Shown: piece by piece, positions 30,047-39,390 of the stretch
Numbering within the stretch: the first letter of the stretch is position 1
How the letters are laid out: every line of letters begins with the position of its first letter
Source: Enterobacter sp. kpr-6
GTDB taxonomy: Bacteria; Pseudomonadota; Gammaproteobacteria; Enterobacterales; Enterobacteriaceae
Assembly (NCBI RefSeq): GCF_900116015.1
Contig: NZ_FOYH01000012.1
Coordinates: 1-64,000 of the forward strand
DNA length: 64,000 bases
Reading direction: 5' to 3'
The notes under the pieces: generated by a model
The model's input: only the letters and a program-made list of their open reading frames with translations
Database searches by the model: none
What the model was told of the DNA's origin: nothing
Made by a program: the position numbers and the translations under genes

Positions 30047-31024
30047 TTATTTGTTTCCGAACAGATCGCTAAAGCGCTTTTTATTCGGTTCGGCGTCGGT
30101 CAGGGCTTTCGCGGCATCAAACGGCATCAGTTTGATACTGTCGCGCGGCGGGAAGCCTTCCGGTACCGGCAGGCTGGCGTCAGCGGGCAGATAACCCTGC
30201 TTCAGCACCAGTCGCTGCCCGGCATCGGAGAGCACATAATCAATAAAGGCTTTGGCCCCGTCCGGGTTTTTGGCGTTTTTCATCATCGCTACCGGCTCAG
30301 TGACGATGCTCACACCCTCTTTCGGGAACACGAAATCAATCGGTGCGCCTTTGGCTTTTTCACGGATCGCCATGTAATCCACCAGCACGCCATAGGCTTT
30401 ATTGCCGGAAGTGATGGCACTCATTACCGCACCATTCCCGCTCTGCGGCATCGCGCCGTTGGCTTTCAATTTCTCGTAATAGCCCCAGCCAAGCTGCGGA
30501 TTGTTCATCAGCGTCGCCATGTGAATTTGCGCCGCGCCGGAGTAAAGCGGGCTGGGCAGCGTGGTCATGTTTTTAAGCTCTGGCTTGAGCAGATCCTGCC
30601 AGGACGCGGGCTTCACCGGCGCTTTGGTGTGATAAGCAATACCGGTGGTGATGAGCTTGGTACCGTAGTAATAGCCCGCCGCGTCGTACAGCTGCGCGTC
30701 ATAGCGTTTGGCTTCCGGGGAAACATAGGCTGCCAGCAGATCCTGTTTTTTGAGGGATTCCATGGTGACGCTGTCAGCGATCAGCAGCACGTCCGGCGCG
30801 GCCCCGCCAGCCGCCAGTTCGGCCTGCAAGCGCGCGGTCAGTTTGGTGGTTCCGTCGCGGATCCATTTCACTTCAATGTCCGGGTGCGCTTGTTCAAATG
30901 CGCTCACCGTCATCTGGGCATCTTCGCCCGGCTGGCTGGTGTAAAGCGTGAGTGTCGTTTTGGCGAAAGCCGGAACGCTCAGGGTAGCCAGTAACACGGC
31001 AGTCAACGTGACTTTCTTGCTCAT
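30047..31024 (-). CDS. Periplasmic substrate-binding protein (iron/sugar-phosphate type)
   Basis: The 325-residue precursor has a signal peptide (MSKKVTLTAVLLATLSVPAFA, cleavage expected after residue 21) and the extracellular solute-binding fold of the FbpA/AfuA group: LTLYTSQPGEDAQ, RDGTTKLTARLQAE, APDVLLIADSVTMESL and AAGYYYGTKLITTGIAY. The tyrosine cluster YYYGTK is not by itself a proven iron site. The start at 31024 has GAGGG 7 bp upstream; the longer frame runs into the repeat array and is rejected. It is the first gene of the importer operon, downstream of repeat copy C. Substrate unknown. Confidence 0.93.
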   Translation of the reverse strand: MSKKVTLTAVLLATLSVPAFAKTTLTLYTSQPGEDAQMTVSAFEQAHPDIEVKWIRDGTTKLTARLQAELAAGGAAPDVLLIADSVTMESLKKQDLLAAYVSPEAKRYDAQLYDAAGYYYGTKLITTGIAYHTKAPVKPASWQDLLKPELKNMTTLPSPLYSGAAQIHMATLMNNPQLGWGYYEKLKANGAMPQSGNGAVMSAITSGNKAYGVLVDYMAIREKAKGAPIDFVFPKEGVSIVTEPVAMMKNAKNPDGAKAFIDYVLSDAGQRLVLKQGYLPADASLPVPEGFPPRDSIKLMPFDAAKALTDAEPNKKRFSDLFGNK

Positions 31025-31113
31025 TTCAGTTTTCCCTCTGTTTTCAATGTGATGATTAAAACAGGGGAATCTGACAAAAATATGACCAGTTTTCCGTTGT
31101 GAAGATTGATTCA

Positions 31114-31399
31114 CCCTCACCCCGGCCCTCTCCCTCAGGGAGAGGGGGAAAAGCAAGTCCGCGCCCGGGCGGTTCGCACTCCCTCAGGGAGAGGGGGAAA
31201 GGCAAGTCCGCACTCGGGCGGTTCGCACTCCCTCAGGGAGAGGGGGAAAGGCAAGTCCGCACTCGGGCGGTCCCCTCTCACTCAGGGAGAGGGGGAAAGG
31301 CAAGTCCGCGCTCGGGCGGTTCCCTCTCCCTCAGGGAGAGGGTTAGGGTGAGGGTGGTTTGAGTCCCCTCTCCCCTTGGGAGAGGGCCAGGGTGAGGGG
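31114..31399 (+). repeat. Palindromic intergenic repeat, copy C (expanded)
   Basis: This is the longest copy of the repeat family: six hairpin units. The first five are joined by near-identical spacers (GGCAAGTCCGC[AG]CTCGGGCGGT; period about 49 bp). A first closing arm GGGTTAGGGTGAGGG (to 31354), a short TGGTTTGAGT joiner and a further hairpin unit ending GGGCCAGGGTGAGGGG follow. It ends 5 bp from the metE stop codon (31405) and lies in the upstream region of the importer operon, so it may insulate the two transcription units. Confidence 0.87.
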
Positions 31400-31404
31400 A
31401 AAAA

Positions 31405-33666
31405 CTACGCCGTCCGCAAATTCTGCGCCGCCTGCACCATGTTCGCCAGGGCGCTGCGGGTTTCCGGCCAGCCGCGGGTTTTCAGGCCGCAGTCCGGGTT
31501 CACCCACAGGCGTTCAGCCGGAACGCGCTGCGCAGCTTTTTTCAGCAGCGCCTCAATCCATTCCACGCTCGGTACGTTCGGGGAGTGAATGTCATACACA
31601 CCCGGCCCGATTTCGTTCGGGTAGTCGAACTCCTCGAACGACTCCAGCAATTCCATATCTGAACGCGAGGTTTCAATGGTGATCACATCCGCATCCAGCG
31701 CGGCGATGGAATCCATGATGTCGTTGAACTCGCAGTAACACATGTGGGTGTGGATCTGCGTGTCGTCGCGCACCACGGCGGCGTTAATGCGGAAAGCCTC
31801 CACGCCCCATTGCAGGTAGGCGTCCCAGTCGCTGCGACGCAGCGGCAGACCTTCGCGCAACGCGGGTTCATCAATCTGAATAATGCCAATCCCGGCGGCT
31901 TCCAGATCGGCGACTTCGTCGCGCAGTGCCAGGGCGATCTGTTTGGCGATGGTTTCGCGTGAGACGTCCTCGCGCGGGAATGACCAGCAGAGGATCGTCA
32001 CCGGCCCGGTCAACATACCTTTTACCGGTTTTTCGGTCAGAGACTGAGCGTATTTCGCCCACTCCACGGTGATCGGCTCCGGGCGGCTGACATCGCCAAT
32101 CACCACCGGCGGCTTCACGCAGCGGGAGCCGTAGCTCTGCACCCAGCCGTTCTGGGTGAACACAAAGCCGTCGAGGTGCTCGCCGAAGTATTCCACCATG
32201 TCATTACGCTCGGCTTCGCCGTGCACCAGCACGTCCAGCCCTAAGCGCTCCTGCTCGGCAATCGCCTGTTTGATGTGTCCGGCAATGCCGGTGCGGTAGT
32301 TGCCCGCGTCCAGACGTCCCTGTCTGAAATCCAGACGCAGGCCGCGGATCTCGGTGGTCTGCGGGAAAGAGCCAATCGTGGTGGTCGGCCATGCCGGAAG
32401 GTTAAAGCGTGCGCGCTGCGCCACGGCGCGGTCAGCGTAGGCGCTCTGGCGCTCGCTGTCCCGCGCGGTGATGGCGGCAAGACGCAGTTCAACCGCCGCG
32501 TTATGCACCCGCGTTGAGCTGCGACGCGCCTGGATCGGGGCGCTCCATTCATTCAGTTTTGCCGTGTCGCCGCTGTTGAGCGCATCGCGCAGCAACGCCA
32601 GTTCTTCGCATTTTTGCAGAGCGAAGGCGAACCAGCTTTTGACTTCGGCGTCGAGGCGGGTTTCAACGCTCAGATCGATTGGGCTGTGCAGCAGCGAGCA
32701 GGATGACGCCACCCACAGCGCACGAAGGCCTGCGATCGCGCTAATCTGCGCATATTTTTCGGTCAGATCGGCGCGCCAGACGTTACGACCGTTAATCAGC
32801 CCCGCCGAGAGCAGCCAGTCGGACGGCAGGCGACGATGCAGTTCATTGACGTCATCACGACCGTGCACCAGATCGACGTGCAGCCCCTGCACCGGCAGCG
32901 CGGTGATGGTGTCGAGGTTTGGCGTAACGCCTTCAAAATAGGTGGTCAGCAGCAGCCTGACCTGGCCTGCGAGCGCGTCATAAGCGGGTTTGAAGGCGGC
33001 GAGCCATTCCTGCGGTAACTCCAGTACCAGCGCCGGTTCGTCGATTTGCACCCACTCAACGCCGCGTTTCGCCAGCTCCGCCAGCACCTGCTGGTAGACC
33101 GGCAGGATGTCGTTGAGTAAGGAGAGGCGGTCAAACTGCTCGCCCTTCACTTTGCCAAGCCACAGGTAAGTCACCGGGCCGAGCAGCACAGGTTTCACGG
33201 TGTGGCCCAGCGCCTGCGCCTCGTCCACTTCATCCAACAGTTGCGTCCAGGTCAGTTTGAACGACTGACCCTGAGTGAATTCCGGCACCATGTAGTGATA
33301 ATTGGTGTTAAACCATTTGGTCATTTCGGCGGCGGCAGCCGGTTCACCGGTCGGTGCACGCCCGCGCCCCATACGGAACAGGGTGTCGATGTCGACCGAT
33401 CCATCGCTGTTCTGATGACGAGCCGGGACGTTGCCGAGCAGCAGGCTGGTGGTCAGAACATGGTCGTACCAGGCGAAATCACCCACCGGCAGCAGGTCTA
33501 TGCCGGCCTGTTTTTGCTGATCCCAGTGGCGGGCGCGCAGTTCACGCCCCACCGCCAGTAATTCTTCACGGGAGGTGTTGCCCGCCCAGTAGCTTTCTTG
33601 CGCTTTTTTCAGCTCACGGCGCAGGCCGACACGAGGGAAACCAAGAGTGTGATTTTTAATCGTCAT
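31405..33666 (-). CDS. metE: Cobalamin-independent methionine synthase MetE
   Basis: MetE transfers the methyl group of methyltetrahydropteroyl-triglutamate to homocysteine. The ATG at 33666 gives [19 protein letters not shown] and 753 residues, the E. coli length; upstream in-frame codons are not supported. Two TIM barrels are present. The zinc ligands lie in the C-terminal barrel: His and Cys in HTHMCYCEF (about 641-643), Glu in TIETSRSD (about 665) and Cys in [10 protein letters not shown] (about 726). It is divergent from its activator metR; the 235-bp gap contains an ERIC element and MetJ-type boxes. Confidence 0.98.
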   Translation of the reverse strand: MTIKNHTLGFPRVGLRRELKKAQESYWAGNTSREELLAVGRELRARHWDQQKQAGIDLLPVGDFAWYDHVLTTSLLLGNVPARHQNSDGSVDIDTLFRMGRGRAPTGEPAAAAEMTKWFNTNYHYMVPEFTQGQSFKLTWTQLLDEVDEAQALGHTVKPVLLGPVTYLWLGKVKGEQFDRLSLLNDILPVYQQVLAELAKRGVEWVQIDEPALVLELPQEWLAAFKPAYDALAGQVRLLLTTYFEGVTPNLDTITALPVQGLHVDLVHGRDDVNELHRRLPSDWLLSAGLINGRNVWRADLTEKYAQISAIAGLRALWVASSCSLLHSPIDLSVETRLDAEVKSWFAFALQKCEELALLRDALNSGDTAKLNEWSAPIQARRSSTRVHNAAVELRLAAITARDSERQSAYADRAVAQRARFNLPAWPTTTIGSFPQTTEIRGLRLDFRQGRLDAGNYRTGIAGHIKQAIAEQERLGLDVLVHGEAERNDMVEYFGEHLDGFVFTQNGWVQSYGSRCVKPPVVIGDVSRPEPITVEWAKYAQSLTEKPVKGMLTGPVTILCWSFPREDVSRETIAKQIALALRDEVADLEAAGIGIIQIDEPALREGLPLRRSDWDAYLQWGVEAFRINAAVVRDDTQIHTHMCYCEFNDIMDSIAALDADVITIETSRSDMELLESFEEFDYPNEIGPGVYDIHSPNVPSVEWIEALLKKAAQRVPAERLWVNPDCGLKTRGWPETRSALANMVQAAQNLRTA

Positions 33667-33689
33667 TTTTCTTCCTCTAATTAGTTGTA

Positions 33690-33816
33690 AATCCAAAGGA
33701 TTTTGAATTTAGGGAAGGCGGCAAGTTTGCTCATCCCCGGGAGCTTACATAAGTAAGTGACCGGGGTGAGTAAACGCAGCCAACGCGCCATAAATTTAAA
33801 AGACGAAGGATTTTAG
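33690..33816. repeat. ERIC (IRU) element between metE and metR
   Basis: The central part (ATGTAAGCTCCCGGGGATGA on the minus strand and AAGTAAGTGACCGGGGTGAG on the plus strand) matches the two inward ends of the conserved ERIC core with one or two changes each. The flanks GGAAGGCGGCAAG and CGCAGCCAACGC also fit the ERIC consensus. The length (about 126 bp) is that of a full element. It occupies most of the space between the metE start and the MetJ boxes, so the metE leader would contain the ERIC hairpin (cruciform arms TCATCCCCGG / CCGGGGTGA and CTTAC / GTAAG). Confidence 0.87.
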
Positions 33817-33822
33817 CCATCC

Positions 33823-33838
33823 AGATGTTTACACTTCT
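33823..33838. promoter_or_regulatory. Probable MetJ boxes of metE/metR
   Basis: AGATGTTT followed directly by ACACTTCT are two adjacent 8-mers, each 6/8 to the met box AGACGTCT, in tandem as MetJ requires. They lie 64-79 bp before the metR start codon. MetR sites were not identified with confidence. Confidence 0.55.
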
Positions 33839-33901
33839 ATATTCGACAGGTACTGTATATTCCTCAAGCGCAAATTGTTCATGCCGGAGTGAAGGACTTT
33901 C

Positions 33902-34855
33902 ATGATCGAGATTAAACACCTGAAAACGCTACAGGCGTTGCGGAACAGCGGTTCGCTGGCAGCGGCGGCGGCCACGCTGCACCAGACGCAATCCGCCCTT
34001 TCCCACCAGTTCAGCGATCTGGAACAGCGCCTCGGCTTTCGTCTGTTTGTGCGTAAGAGCCAGCCGCTGCGGTTCACGCCGCAGGGGGAAATTTTGCTGC
34101 AACTGGCCAATCAGGTGCTGCCGCAGATGGCGCGTGCACTTGCGGCCTGTAATGAACCGCAGCAAACCACGCTTCGCATCGCGATTGAGTGCCACAGTTG
34201 CATTCAGTGGCTGACGCCCGCGCTTGAGATTTTCCGGGCGAAGTGGCCGCAGGTGGAGATGGATTTCAAATCCGGCGTGACGTTTGATCCACAGCCCGCG
34301 CTGCAACAGGGCGAGCTGGACGTGGTGCTGACCTCCGACATCCTGCCGCGCAGCGGTCTGCACTATTCCCCGATGTTTGATTTTGAAGTGCGGCTGGTGC
34401 TGGCCCCGGATCATCCGCTGGCAACGAAAGCGCGTATTACGCCGGAAGATATCGCCAGCGAAACGCTGCTGATTTACCCGGTGCAGCGCAGCCGCCTCGA
34501 TATCTGGCGACATTTTCTGCAACCGGCTGGCGTCAGCCCGTCGCTAAAAAGCGTGGATAACACGCTGCTGTTGATTCAGATGGTGGCAGCGAACATGGGC
34601 ATTGCCGCACTGCCGCACTGGGTAGTGGAGAGTTTTGAGCGCCAGGGTCTGGTGATCACTAAAACCCTGGGCGAGGGATTATGGAGCCGGCTGTACGCTG
34701 CCGTGCGCGATGGCGAGCAGCGCCAGCCGGTGACGGAGGCGTTTATTCGTGGAGCGCGGAATCATGCCTGCGATCATCTGCCTTTTGTGCGGAGCGCGGA
34801 GCGACCCAGCGGCGATGCACCCACAGTGACGCCACTATCACCGCACCACCAATGA
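33902..34855 (+). CDS. metR: LysR-type activator of methionine genes MetR
   Basis: MetR activates metE and metH with homocysteine as coregulator. The 317-residue product has the LysR helix-turn-helix at the N-terminus ([30 protein letters not shown], about 7-36) and a periplasmic-binding-like effector domain from about 90. It is collinear with E. coli MetR (317). Its last 113 bp overlap the 3' end of the convergent yigM gene. It is divergent from metE. Confidence 0.97.
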   Translation: MIEIKHLKTLQALRNSGSLAAAAATLHQTQSALSHQFSDLEQRLGFRLFVRKSQPLRFTPQGEILLQLANQVLPQMARALAACNEPQQTTLRIAIECHSCIQWLTPALEIFRAKWPQVEMDFKSGVTFDPQPALQQGELDVVLTSDILPRSGLHYSPMFDFEVRLVLAPDHPLATKARITPEDIASETLLIYPVQRSRLDIWRHFLQPAGVSPSLKSVDNTLLLIQMVAANMGIAALPHWVVESFERQGLVITKTLGEGLWSRLYAAVRDGEQRQPVTEAFIRGARNHACDHLPFVRSAERPSGDAPTVTPLSPHHQ

Positions 34856-35642
34856 TAAAACTCGGCCAGTGCGGTTGCTGGTGCCAGATCGCCAGATTGA
34901 CCAGCAACCCGGCGGGCACATGCATATTGTTCATGATGCCGAGCGTGCCCGCGTCCACCTGCGTCGCGCCGTAGTTCCACATAAAGTAACCAATCCCGGA
35001 TGCCGCCACGCCCAGGAACACCAGAATGCCCCATTGCAGCGATGTCTCCGGCATTTTTTGCGCGTTCCCCATCATAAACCACGCGATGACCGCCACCAGA
35101 AATGCGCCCATATAGAACCAGGCGAAGGCGTTATGCTGCGGCATCGGGCGGGTTTCCATCAGGCGTTTGTAACCGACCATGCCAATGGCGAAGCTGATGT
35201 TGGAAAGCTGCACCAGCAGCAGGCCCGTCCAGAAATGGTTGGTGACCTGATCGTAACGGATTATCCCCGCGCCAATCACCGCCAGCAACGCGCTGAAGGC
35301 ATAGCCCCAGCGCAGGCGGCGCTTGCTCATCAGGTCGTAAATCAGGGTGATATACAGCGGCGTGAGCACGGTGAACAGCAGCAGTTCGGACACCGTAAGA
35401 TAAAGATAAGCGTGGAAACTCAGCATATACATGATGCCAAGCTGCATCGCGCCCACCAGCATATACAGACCGATGGTTTTTGCGCTGTTGCCCCGCGTGC
35501 GCAGGAAAGGTAAGAACACCAGCGCTGCCAGGCCTACGCGCACCAGCACCGCAAAGTAGCTGTCGACATGCCCGGCGAGGTATTCGCCAAACAGACTAAA
35601 GGAAAAGGCCCACAGGATAGTGGTAATGATCAGTAACGCCAC
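34743..35642 (-). CDS. yigM: Biotin transporter YigM (EamA family)
   Basis: YigM is the high-affinity biotin importer of E. coli, a ten-helix EamA/DMT-type inner-membrane protein. The 299-residue product is hydrophobic over its length, begins [16 protein letters not shown] and keeps the family region [19 protein letters not shown] and the charged C-terminus [12 protein letters not shown]. Length equals E. coli YigM. The stop lies inside metR: the two genes overlap tail to tail by 113 bp. Confidence 0.94.
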   Translation of the reverse strand: MALLIITTILWAFSFSLFGEYLAGHVDSYFAVLVRVGLAALVFLPFLRTRGNSAKTIGLYMLVGAMQLGIMYMLSFHAYLYLTVSELLLFTVLTPLYITLIYDLMSKRRLRWGYAFSALLAVIGAGIIRYDQVTNHFWTGLLLVQLSNISFAIGMVGYKRLMETRPMPQHNAFAWFYMGAFLVAVIAWFMMGNAQKMPETSLQWGILVFLGVAASGIGYFMWNYGATQVDAGTLGIMNNMHVPAGLLVNLAIWHQQPHWPSFIIGGAVIVASLWVHRRWVAPRSAQKADDRRHDSALHE

Positions 35643-35713
35643 AATGGATGTCTCTCTGGTTAATGAGCATCCATTGTAGCGGAGTTCACAGTTGACAACT
35701 GATTAAATATTGC

Positions 35714-36514
35714 TCAATCAAGAAACAACTGGCGCAGGTAGTTTGGCACGGCGTTTTCTGCGTTGGTGCCGATCACTTCCAGATCCGGGTGCAGATCTTT
35801 CAGGCGCTGATGCGCATTGGCCATGATGCAGCCTTTACCGGCCATGGAGAGCATTTCGGCGTCGTTCATGCCATCGCCAAAGGCGATGCAATCCTTCAGG
35901 CTGTAGCCCATGGCTTTGGATACCGCTTCCAGCGCGTGACCTTTCGATACGCCGCCCGCCATCACTTCCAGACAGGTGAGCGTGGAGAAGCTGACGTTGA
36001 CGCGATCGCCCCAGCGGGCATTGATCGCCTGCTCCAGCGGCAGCAGCTTTTCGTGGTTCTCGCAGCTAAAGAAGATTTTGCTAACCCCTTCGGCATCCAG
36101 CAGGCCCGGCTCAAACAGGGAGTAGTTGAAGACCGCTTCTTTGAAAAAGCGCATCTCATCCGGGCGATGACGGTTGATAAACCATTCGTCGTCACGGTAC
36201 ACGTTGGTGAGGATATCCGGGTTCGCATGCACCACGCCAAACAGGTCGGTGGCGATGTCGTGATCCAGATTATGGGTAAAGACCAGATTGCCGTCGGTAT
36301 CGTGCACACGCGCACCGTTTGAGGTGATCATGTAGGCTTTGATGCCCAGGTTATCGCGGATTTGTCCCACGTCAACATGGTGGCGGCCAGTGGCGAAAAC
36401 GAAGTTCACGCCGCGCGCGGTCAGAAGTTTTAAGGTCTCTTTCGCGTAGGGTGAAAGGGTATGGTCGGGGGAAAGCAGCGTGCCATCTAAATCAGACGCA
36501 ACAACCTGGTACAT
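35714..36514 (-). CDS. yigL: HAD-family sugar/pyridoxal phosphatase YigL
   Basis: YigL is a cytoplasmic HAD phosphatase of the Cof/IIB type acting on pyridoxal phosphate and sugar phosphates. In Salmonella and E. coli its message is stabilised by the sRNA SgrS during glucose-phosphate stress. The 266-residue product has DLDGTLL (residues 8-14), TSNG (motif II), the C2B cap and GDGMNDAEML (motif IV, about 215). It lies 39 bp after pldB in the same direction, the dicistron on which SgrS control depends. An SgrS site would lie in the pldB end; I did not try to place it. Confidence 0.95.
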   Translation of the reverse strand: MYQVVASDLDGTLLSPDHTLSPYAKETLKLLTARGVNFVFATGRHHVDVGQIRDNLGIKAYMITSNGARVHDTDGNLVFTHNLDHDIATDLFGVVHANPDILTNVYRDDEWFINRHRPDEMRFFKEAVFNYSLFEPGLLDAEGVSKIFFSCENHEKLLPLEQAINARWGDRVNVSFSTLTCLEVMAGGVSKGHALEAVSKAMGYSLKDCIAFGDGMNDAEMLSMAGKGCIMANAHQRLKDLHPDLEVIGTNAENAVPNYLRQLFLD

Positions 36515-36553
36515 AAGAAAATAAACCTCTGGGCAAAGCGGAAATCCGCCGGA

Positions 36554-37546
36554 TTAGTTATGCCTGTCGAAAAACCCGACAATGGCGTTAAGCGCGACTG
36601 AGCGCATGGCGTCCTTTTCGAAAAGGATCTCATGGTACGCGCCGCTGATGACAAGCGGTTTGCCTCCCTCGCAAGGGTGGCCCGCTGCGGCGCGGATTTC
36701 ACAAAAACGATCGTGCATGCGGTTATCAACCACACGTTCTTCTTCCGCCTGGATGAGCAGCATAGGCGTGGCGTCATGACTGGCACCGTCAAGAACCTGC
36801 TCACCTGCGCGGATACCTTCGCGCACCCAGTGATTCGTCGGCCCGCCCACGCGCAACTGTGGATCGTCGGCGTAAAAGCGCAGGTTGCGGCGATACCGTT
36901 CGCGGCTGTGCGTCAGCACGTTGAGACTAAACGGCAGCGGCTGCCAGCGCCCGGTGCCGATGGCGTACCCTTCCCGCATCCGCTGATGGCCCTCAGCCCA
37001 GTCGAGAATGTGGCGTACCATCCAGTCCGGCAGGCGAATAACGATGCCGAACATGGGTGCCGTGAGCGCTATGGCGTCGCATACCTGCGGGTTTCGCTGG
37101 AGGAAAAGCGTCGAAATCGCCCCGCCCATGGAGTGCGCCAGAATGTAGCGCTTGCGCCATGGCCCCGGTGCCACTTCCTGCTGCCAGAAGGCGGCGAGAT
37201 CCTCGACATAATCATCGAAATTATCCACATGACCGCGGTGGGGATCGGAAAGCATTCGCCCGGAACGCCCCTGCCCGCGATGGTCGATAATCAACACGTC
37301 AAACCCAAGGTGGAAGAGATCGTAAGCCAGCTCGGCGTATTTCACATAGCTTTCGATGCGCCCAGGGCAGACGACGATCACCCGGTCGTTGCTGGCGGCG
37401 CGGAAGCGCACAAAGCGCACCGGAATATCACCCACACCGAGTATTTCGGCTTCTTCACGTTGCCGCCAGAATTCAGTCAGTGGCCCGTGAGCAAAAGCCG
37501 CAAACGCATTCTCTCTTGTTTCCCAGTCCATTTTCTGCCGAAACAT
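36554..37546 (-). CDS. pldB: Lysophospholipase L2 PldB
   Basis: PldB is an inner-membrane-associated alpha/beta hydrolase that deacylates lysophospholipids. The nucleophile Ser is in AHSMGGAIST (GHSMGG type, about 138-147), the Asp in LIQAEEERVVDN region and the His in SGAYHEILFEKD near the end. The ATG at 37546 gives MFRQKMDWETRENAFAAF (330 residues), matching the E. coli start (MFQQQKDWETRENAF); an ATG 8 codons upstream is possible. It is divergent from rhtB and upstream of yigL. Confidence 0.94.
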   Translation of the reverse strand: MFRQKMDWETRENAFAAFAHGPLTEFWRQREEAEILGVGDIPVRFVRFRAASNDRVIVVCPGRIESYVKYAELAYDLFHLGFDVLIIDHRGQGRSGRMLSDPHRGHVDNFDDYVEDLAAFWQQEVAPGPWRKRYILAHSMGGAISTLFLQRNPQVCDAIALTAPMFGIVIRLPDWMVRHILDWAEGHQRMREGYAIGTGRWQPLPFSLNVLTHSRERYRRNLRFYADDPQLRVGGPTNHWVREGIRAGEQVLDGASHDATPMLLIQAEEERVVDNRMHDRFCEIRAAAGHPCEGGKPLVISGAYHEILFEKDAMRSVALNAIVGFFDRHN

Positions 37547-37654
37547 TGAGTTTAAGCCCCCGACTGCCATGTAATATCGTTTTTTCAGGACTCGTCACAC
37601 ACGACTCAAACAATAGGGTATTGTGGCATAAAAAAAGACATCACGGGAGTTTCC

Positions 37655-38275
37655 ATGACCTTCGAATGGTGGTTCGCCTACCTGCTGACATCCATTATCC
37701 TGAGCCTGTCACCCGGTTCCGGCGCGATTAATACTATGTCCACCGCCATGAGCCACGGCTATCGTGGCGCGGCCGCATCCATCGCCGGACTGCAAACCGG
37801 ACTGGGCATTCATATTGTGCTGGTGGGTGTCGGCCTCGGCACGCTGTTTTCCCGCTCGGTGATGGCCTTTGAAGTGCTGAAATGGGCAGGCGCGGCATAT
37901 CTGGTGTGGCTCGGGATTCAGCAGTGGCGTGCAGCCGGTGCGCTGGATCTCAATGCGCTGGCAAAATCTCAGTCGCGCGGGCATCTGTTCAAGCGGGCGG
38001 TGTTTGTGAATCTTACGAACCCGAAAAGTATCGTGTTTCTGGCGGCCCTGTTCCCGCAGTTTATCGTGCCTCATCAGCCGCAAATCATGCAGTACGTGGT
38101 GCTGGGAACGACCACCATTGTGGTCGATATCATCGTCATGATTGGCTACGCCACGCTGGCCACGCGCATTGCTTTATGGATCAAAGGACCGCGCCAGATG
38201 AAGACGCTAAACCGGATATTCGGTTCGCTGTTTATGCTGGTGGGCGCGCTGCTCGCCTCAACGCGTCATGCCTGA
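37655..38275 (+). CDS. rhtB: Homoserine/homoserine lactone exporter RhtB
   Basis: RhtB is a LysE/RhtB-superfamily inner-membrane exporter of homoserine, its lactone and related compounds. The 206-residue product has six hydrophobic segments and the family's N-terminal motif [18 protein letters not shown] (about 18-35). It matches E. coli RhtB in length and start ([13 protein letters not shown]). In E. coli rhtC follows; here an Rpn gene stands between rhtB and rhtC. Confidence 0.95.
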   Translation: MTFEWWFAYLLTSIILSLSPGSGAINTMSTAMSHGYRGAAASIAGLQTGLGIHIVLVGVGLGTLFSRSVMAFEVLKWAGAAYLVWLGIQQWRAAGALDLNALAKSQSRGHLFKRAVFVNLTNPKSIVFLAALFPQFIVPHQPQIMQYVVLGTTTIVVDIIVMIGYATLATRIALWIKGPRQMKTLNRIFGSLFMLVGALLASTRHA

Positions 38276-38434
38276 CGGGAATGGCGCTCGCATATTTTCG
38301 TCAATGCTCCCGTACGCATACATTCCCCTGCGGGACGGGACGCAATCCGGAAAGATAAATATTCTACGCGCTGTTGACCCGGCGCTGATGCTGCCAGAAT
38401 GCCGCCAGACCTTCTCACTCATGGATGATGAACG

Positions 38435-39355
38435 ATGGCGGACGCAGCAACTCCTCATGATGCCGTATTTAAAACCTTTCTCTCGCGCACCGAAACCGCG
38501 CGGGATTTTTTAGAAATCCATCTCCCGCCTTCGCTTATGCGCCTGTGTAACCTGGAGACGTTGCATCTGGAATCGGGCAATTTCATCGAAGACGATCTGC
38601 GCCCCTATTACAGCGATATTCTCTATTCGCTGGAGACCACGGGCGGACGTGGCTATGTCTATGTGCTTATTGAGCATCAAAGCTCGCCCGACAAGCATAT
38701 GGCATTCCGGCTGATGCGCTATGCGGTGGCGGCCATGCAGCAGCACCTGGACGCCGGGCATAAAAAACTGCCTCTGGTGATCCCGATGCTTTTTTATCAG
38801 GGCCGACGCAGCCCCTATCCATGGTCTTTGAACTGGCTGGAGGGCTTTAGCGATCCCGACATCGCCCGTGAGCTGTACGGTAATGCCTTCCCGCTGGTGG
38901 ACATCACCGTCATTCCTGACGACGACATTATGCAGCATCGCAGTATGGCGGCGCTGACGCTGATCCAGAAACATATTCGCCAGCGCGATATGGCGCAACT
39001 GCTGGATAAACTCGCCCATTTGCTGTTGCGGGATCACCTGAGCAGACAACAAATTACTGTGCTGGTAAAGTACATGGTGCAGGCGGGGGAAACACAGGAT
39101 GTTCAGACGTTGTTATCTACGCTGGCACAGCGGGTGCCGAAACATGGAGAGAAAATGATGACGATGGCAGAAGCGTTAAAGCTAATAGGCCGCAATGAAG
39201 GCTTACAACAGGGAATTCAGCAGGGGATTCAGGAAGGCCAGCGTGCCGCCCGACTGGAGATCGCCCGCCAGATGGTGCTCAGAGGCCTCGACACGCATGC
39301 CATCCTGGAGATGACCGGCCTGTCAAAAGACGAGTTGCAACAACTCCAGCACTGA
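38435..39355 (+). CDS. Rpn-family recombination-promoting nuclease / putative transposase
   Basis: The 306-residue protein belongs to the Rpn (YhgA-like, PDDEXK transposase_31) family of RecA-independent DNA endonucleases, recently linked to phage defence. The N-terminal nuclease domain shows PHDAVFKTFLS (7-17), DILYSLE (Asp near 62) and YVLIEHQSSPDKHMAFRLMRYA (E-x-Q, about 78-99), the expected catalytic elements. The C-terminus has a short repeat, GLQQGIQQGIQEGQ (about 265-278), and a helix-turn-helix-like end typical of RpnA-D. It is inserted between rhtB and rhtC, which are adjacent in E. coli, with a 159-bp leader of its own. Family known; local function inferred. Confidence 0.92.
   Translation: MADAATPHDAVFKTFLSRTETARDFLEIHLPPSLMRLCNLETLHLESGNFIEDDLRPYYSDILYSLETTGGRGYVYVLIEHQSSPDKHMAFRLMRYAVAAMQQHLDAGHKKLPLVIPMLFYQGRRSPYPWSLNWLEGFSDPDIARELYGNAFPLVDITVIPDDDIMQHRSMAALTLIQKHIRQRDMAQLLDKLAHLLLRDHLSRQQITVLVKYMVQAGETQDVQTLLSTLAQRVPKHGEKMMTMAEALKLIGRNEGLQQGIQQGIQEGQRAARLEIARQMVLRGLDTHAILEMTGLSKDELQQLQH
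39155..39355 (+). CDS. Possible intragenic small protein RpnS (C-terminal part of rpn)
   Basis: Within the rpn frame an ATG at 39155 (codon 241) is preceded by GGAG 5 bp upstream (ATGGAGAGAAAATG), a better ribosome site than that of the full gene. It would give a 66-residue C-terminal protein starting MMTMAEALKLIG. Other Rpn genes make such a small in-frame product (RpnS) that blocks the toxic full-length nuclease. That it is made here is inference from site and family. Confidence 0.45.
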   Translation: MMTMAEALKLIGRNEGLQQGIQQGIQEGQRAARLEIARQMVLRGLDTHAILEMTGLSKDELQQLQH

Positions 39356-39360
39356 AAGCG

Positions 39361-39385
39361 ACCCACCCGGCGAAGCCGGATGGGT
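39361..39385. terminator. Hairpin between convergent rpn and rhtC
   Basis: ACCCACCCGGC (39361-39371) pairs with GCCGGATGGGT (39375-39385) with one mismatch and a 3-base loop, between the two stop codons. The U run is poor on both sides, so it probably serves as a weak bidirectional terminator. Confidence 0.6.
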
Positions 39386-39390
39386 AAAAC

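Noticed and set aside
30047-31024. Naming the importer afuABC or phnSTUV
   Set aside because: The binding protein belongs to the broad group that includes these, but the ligand residues cannot be matched by eye and the MBL gene is not part of either known operon.
31114-31399. Regular 49-bp units separated by similar spacers, resembling a CRISPR array
   Set aside because: Both the repeat and the spacer parts are conserved, spacers are not unique, units are palindromic throughout and no cas genes are near. It is a tandem palindromic repeat.
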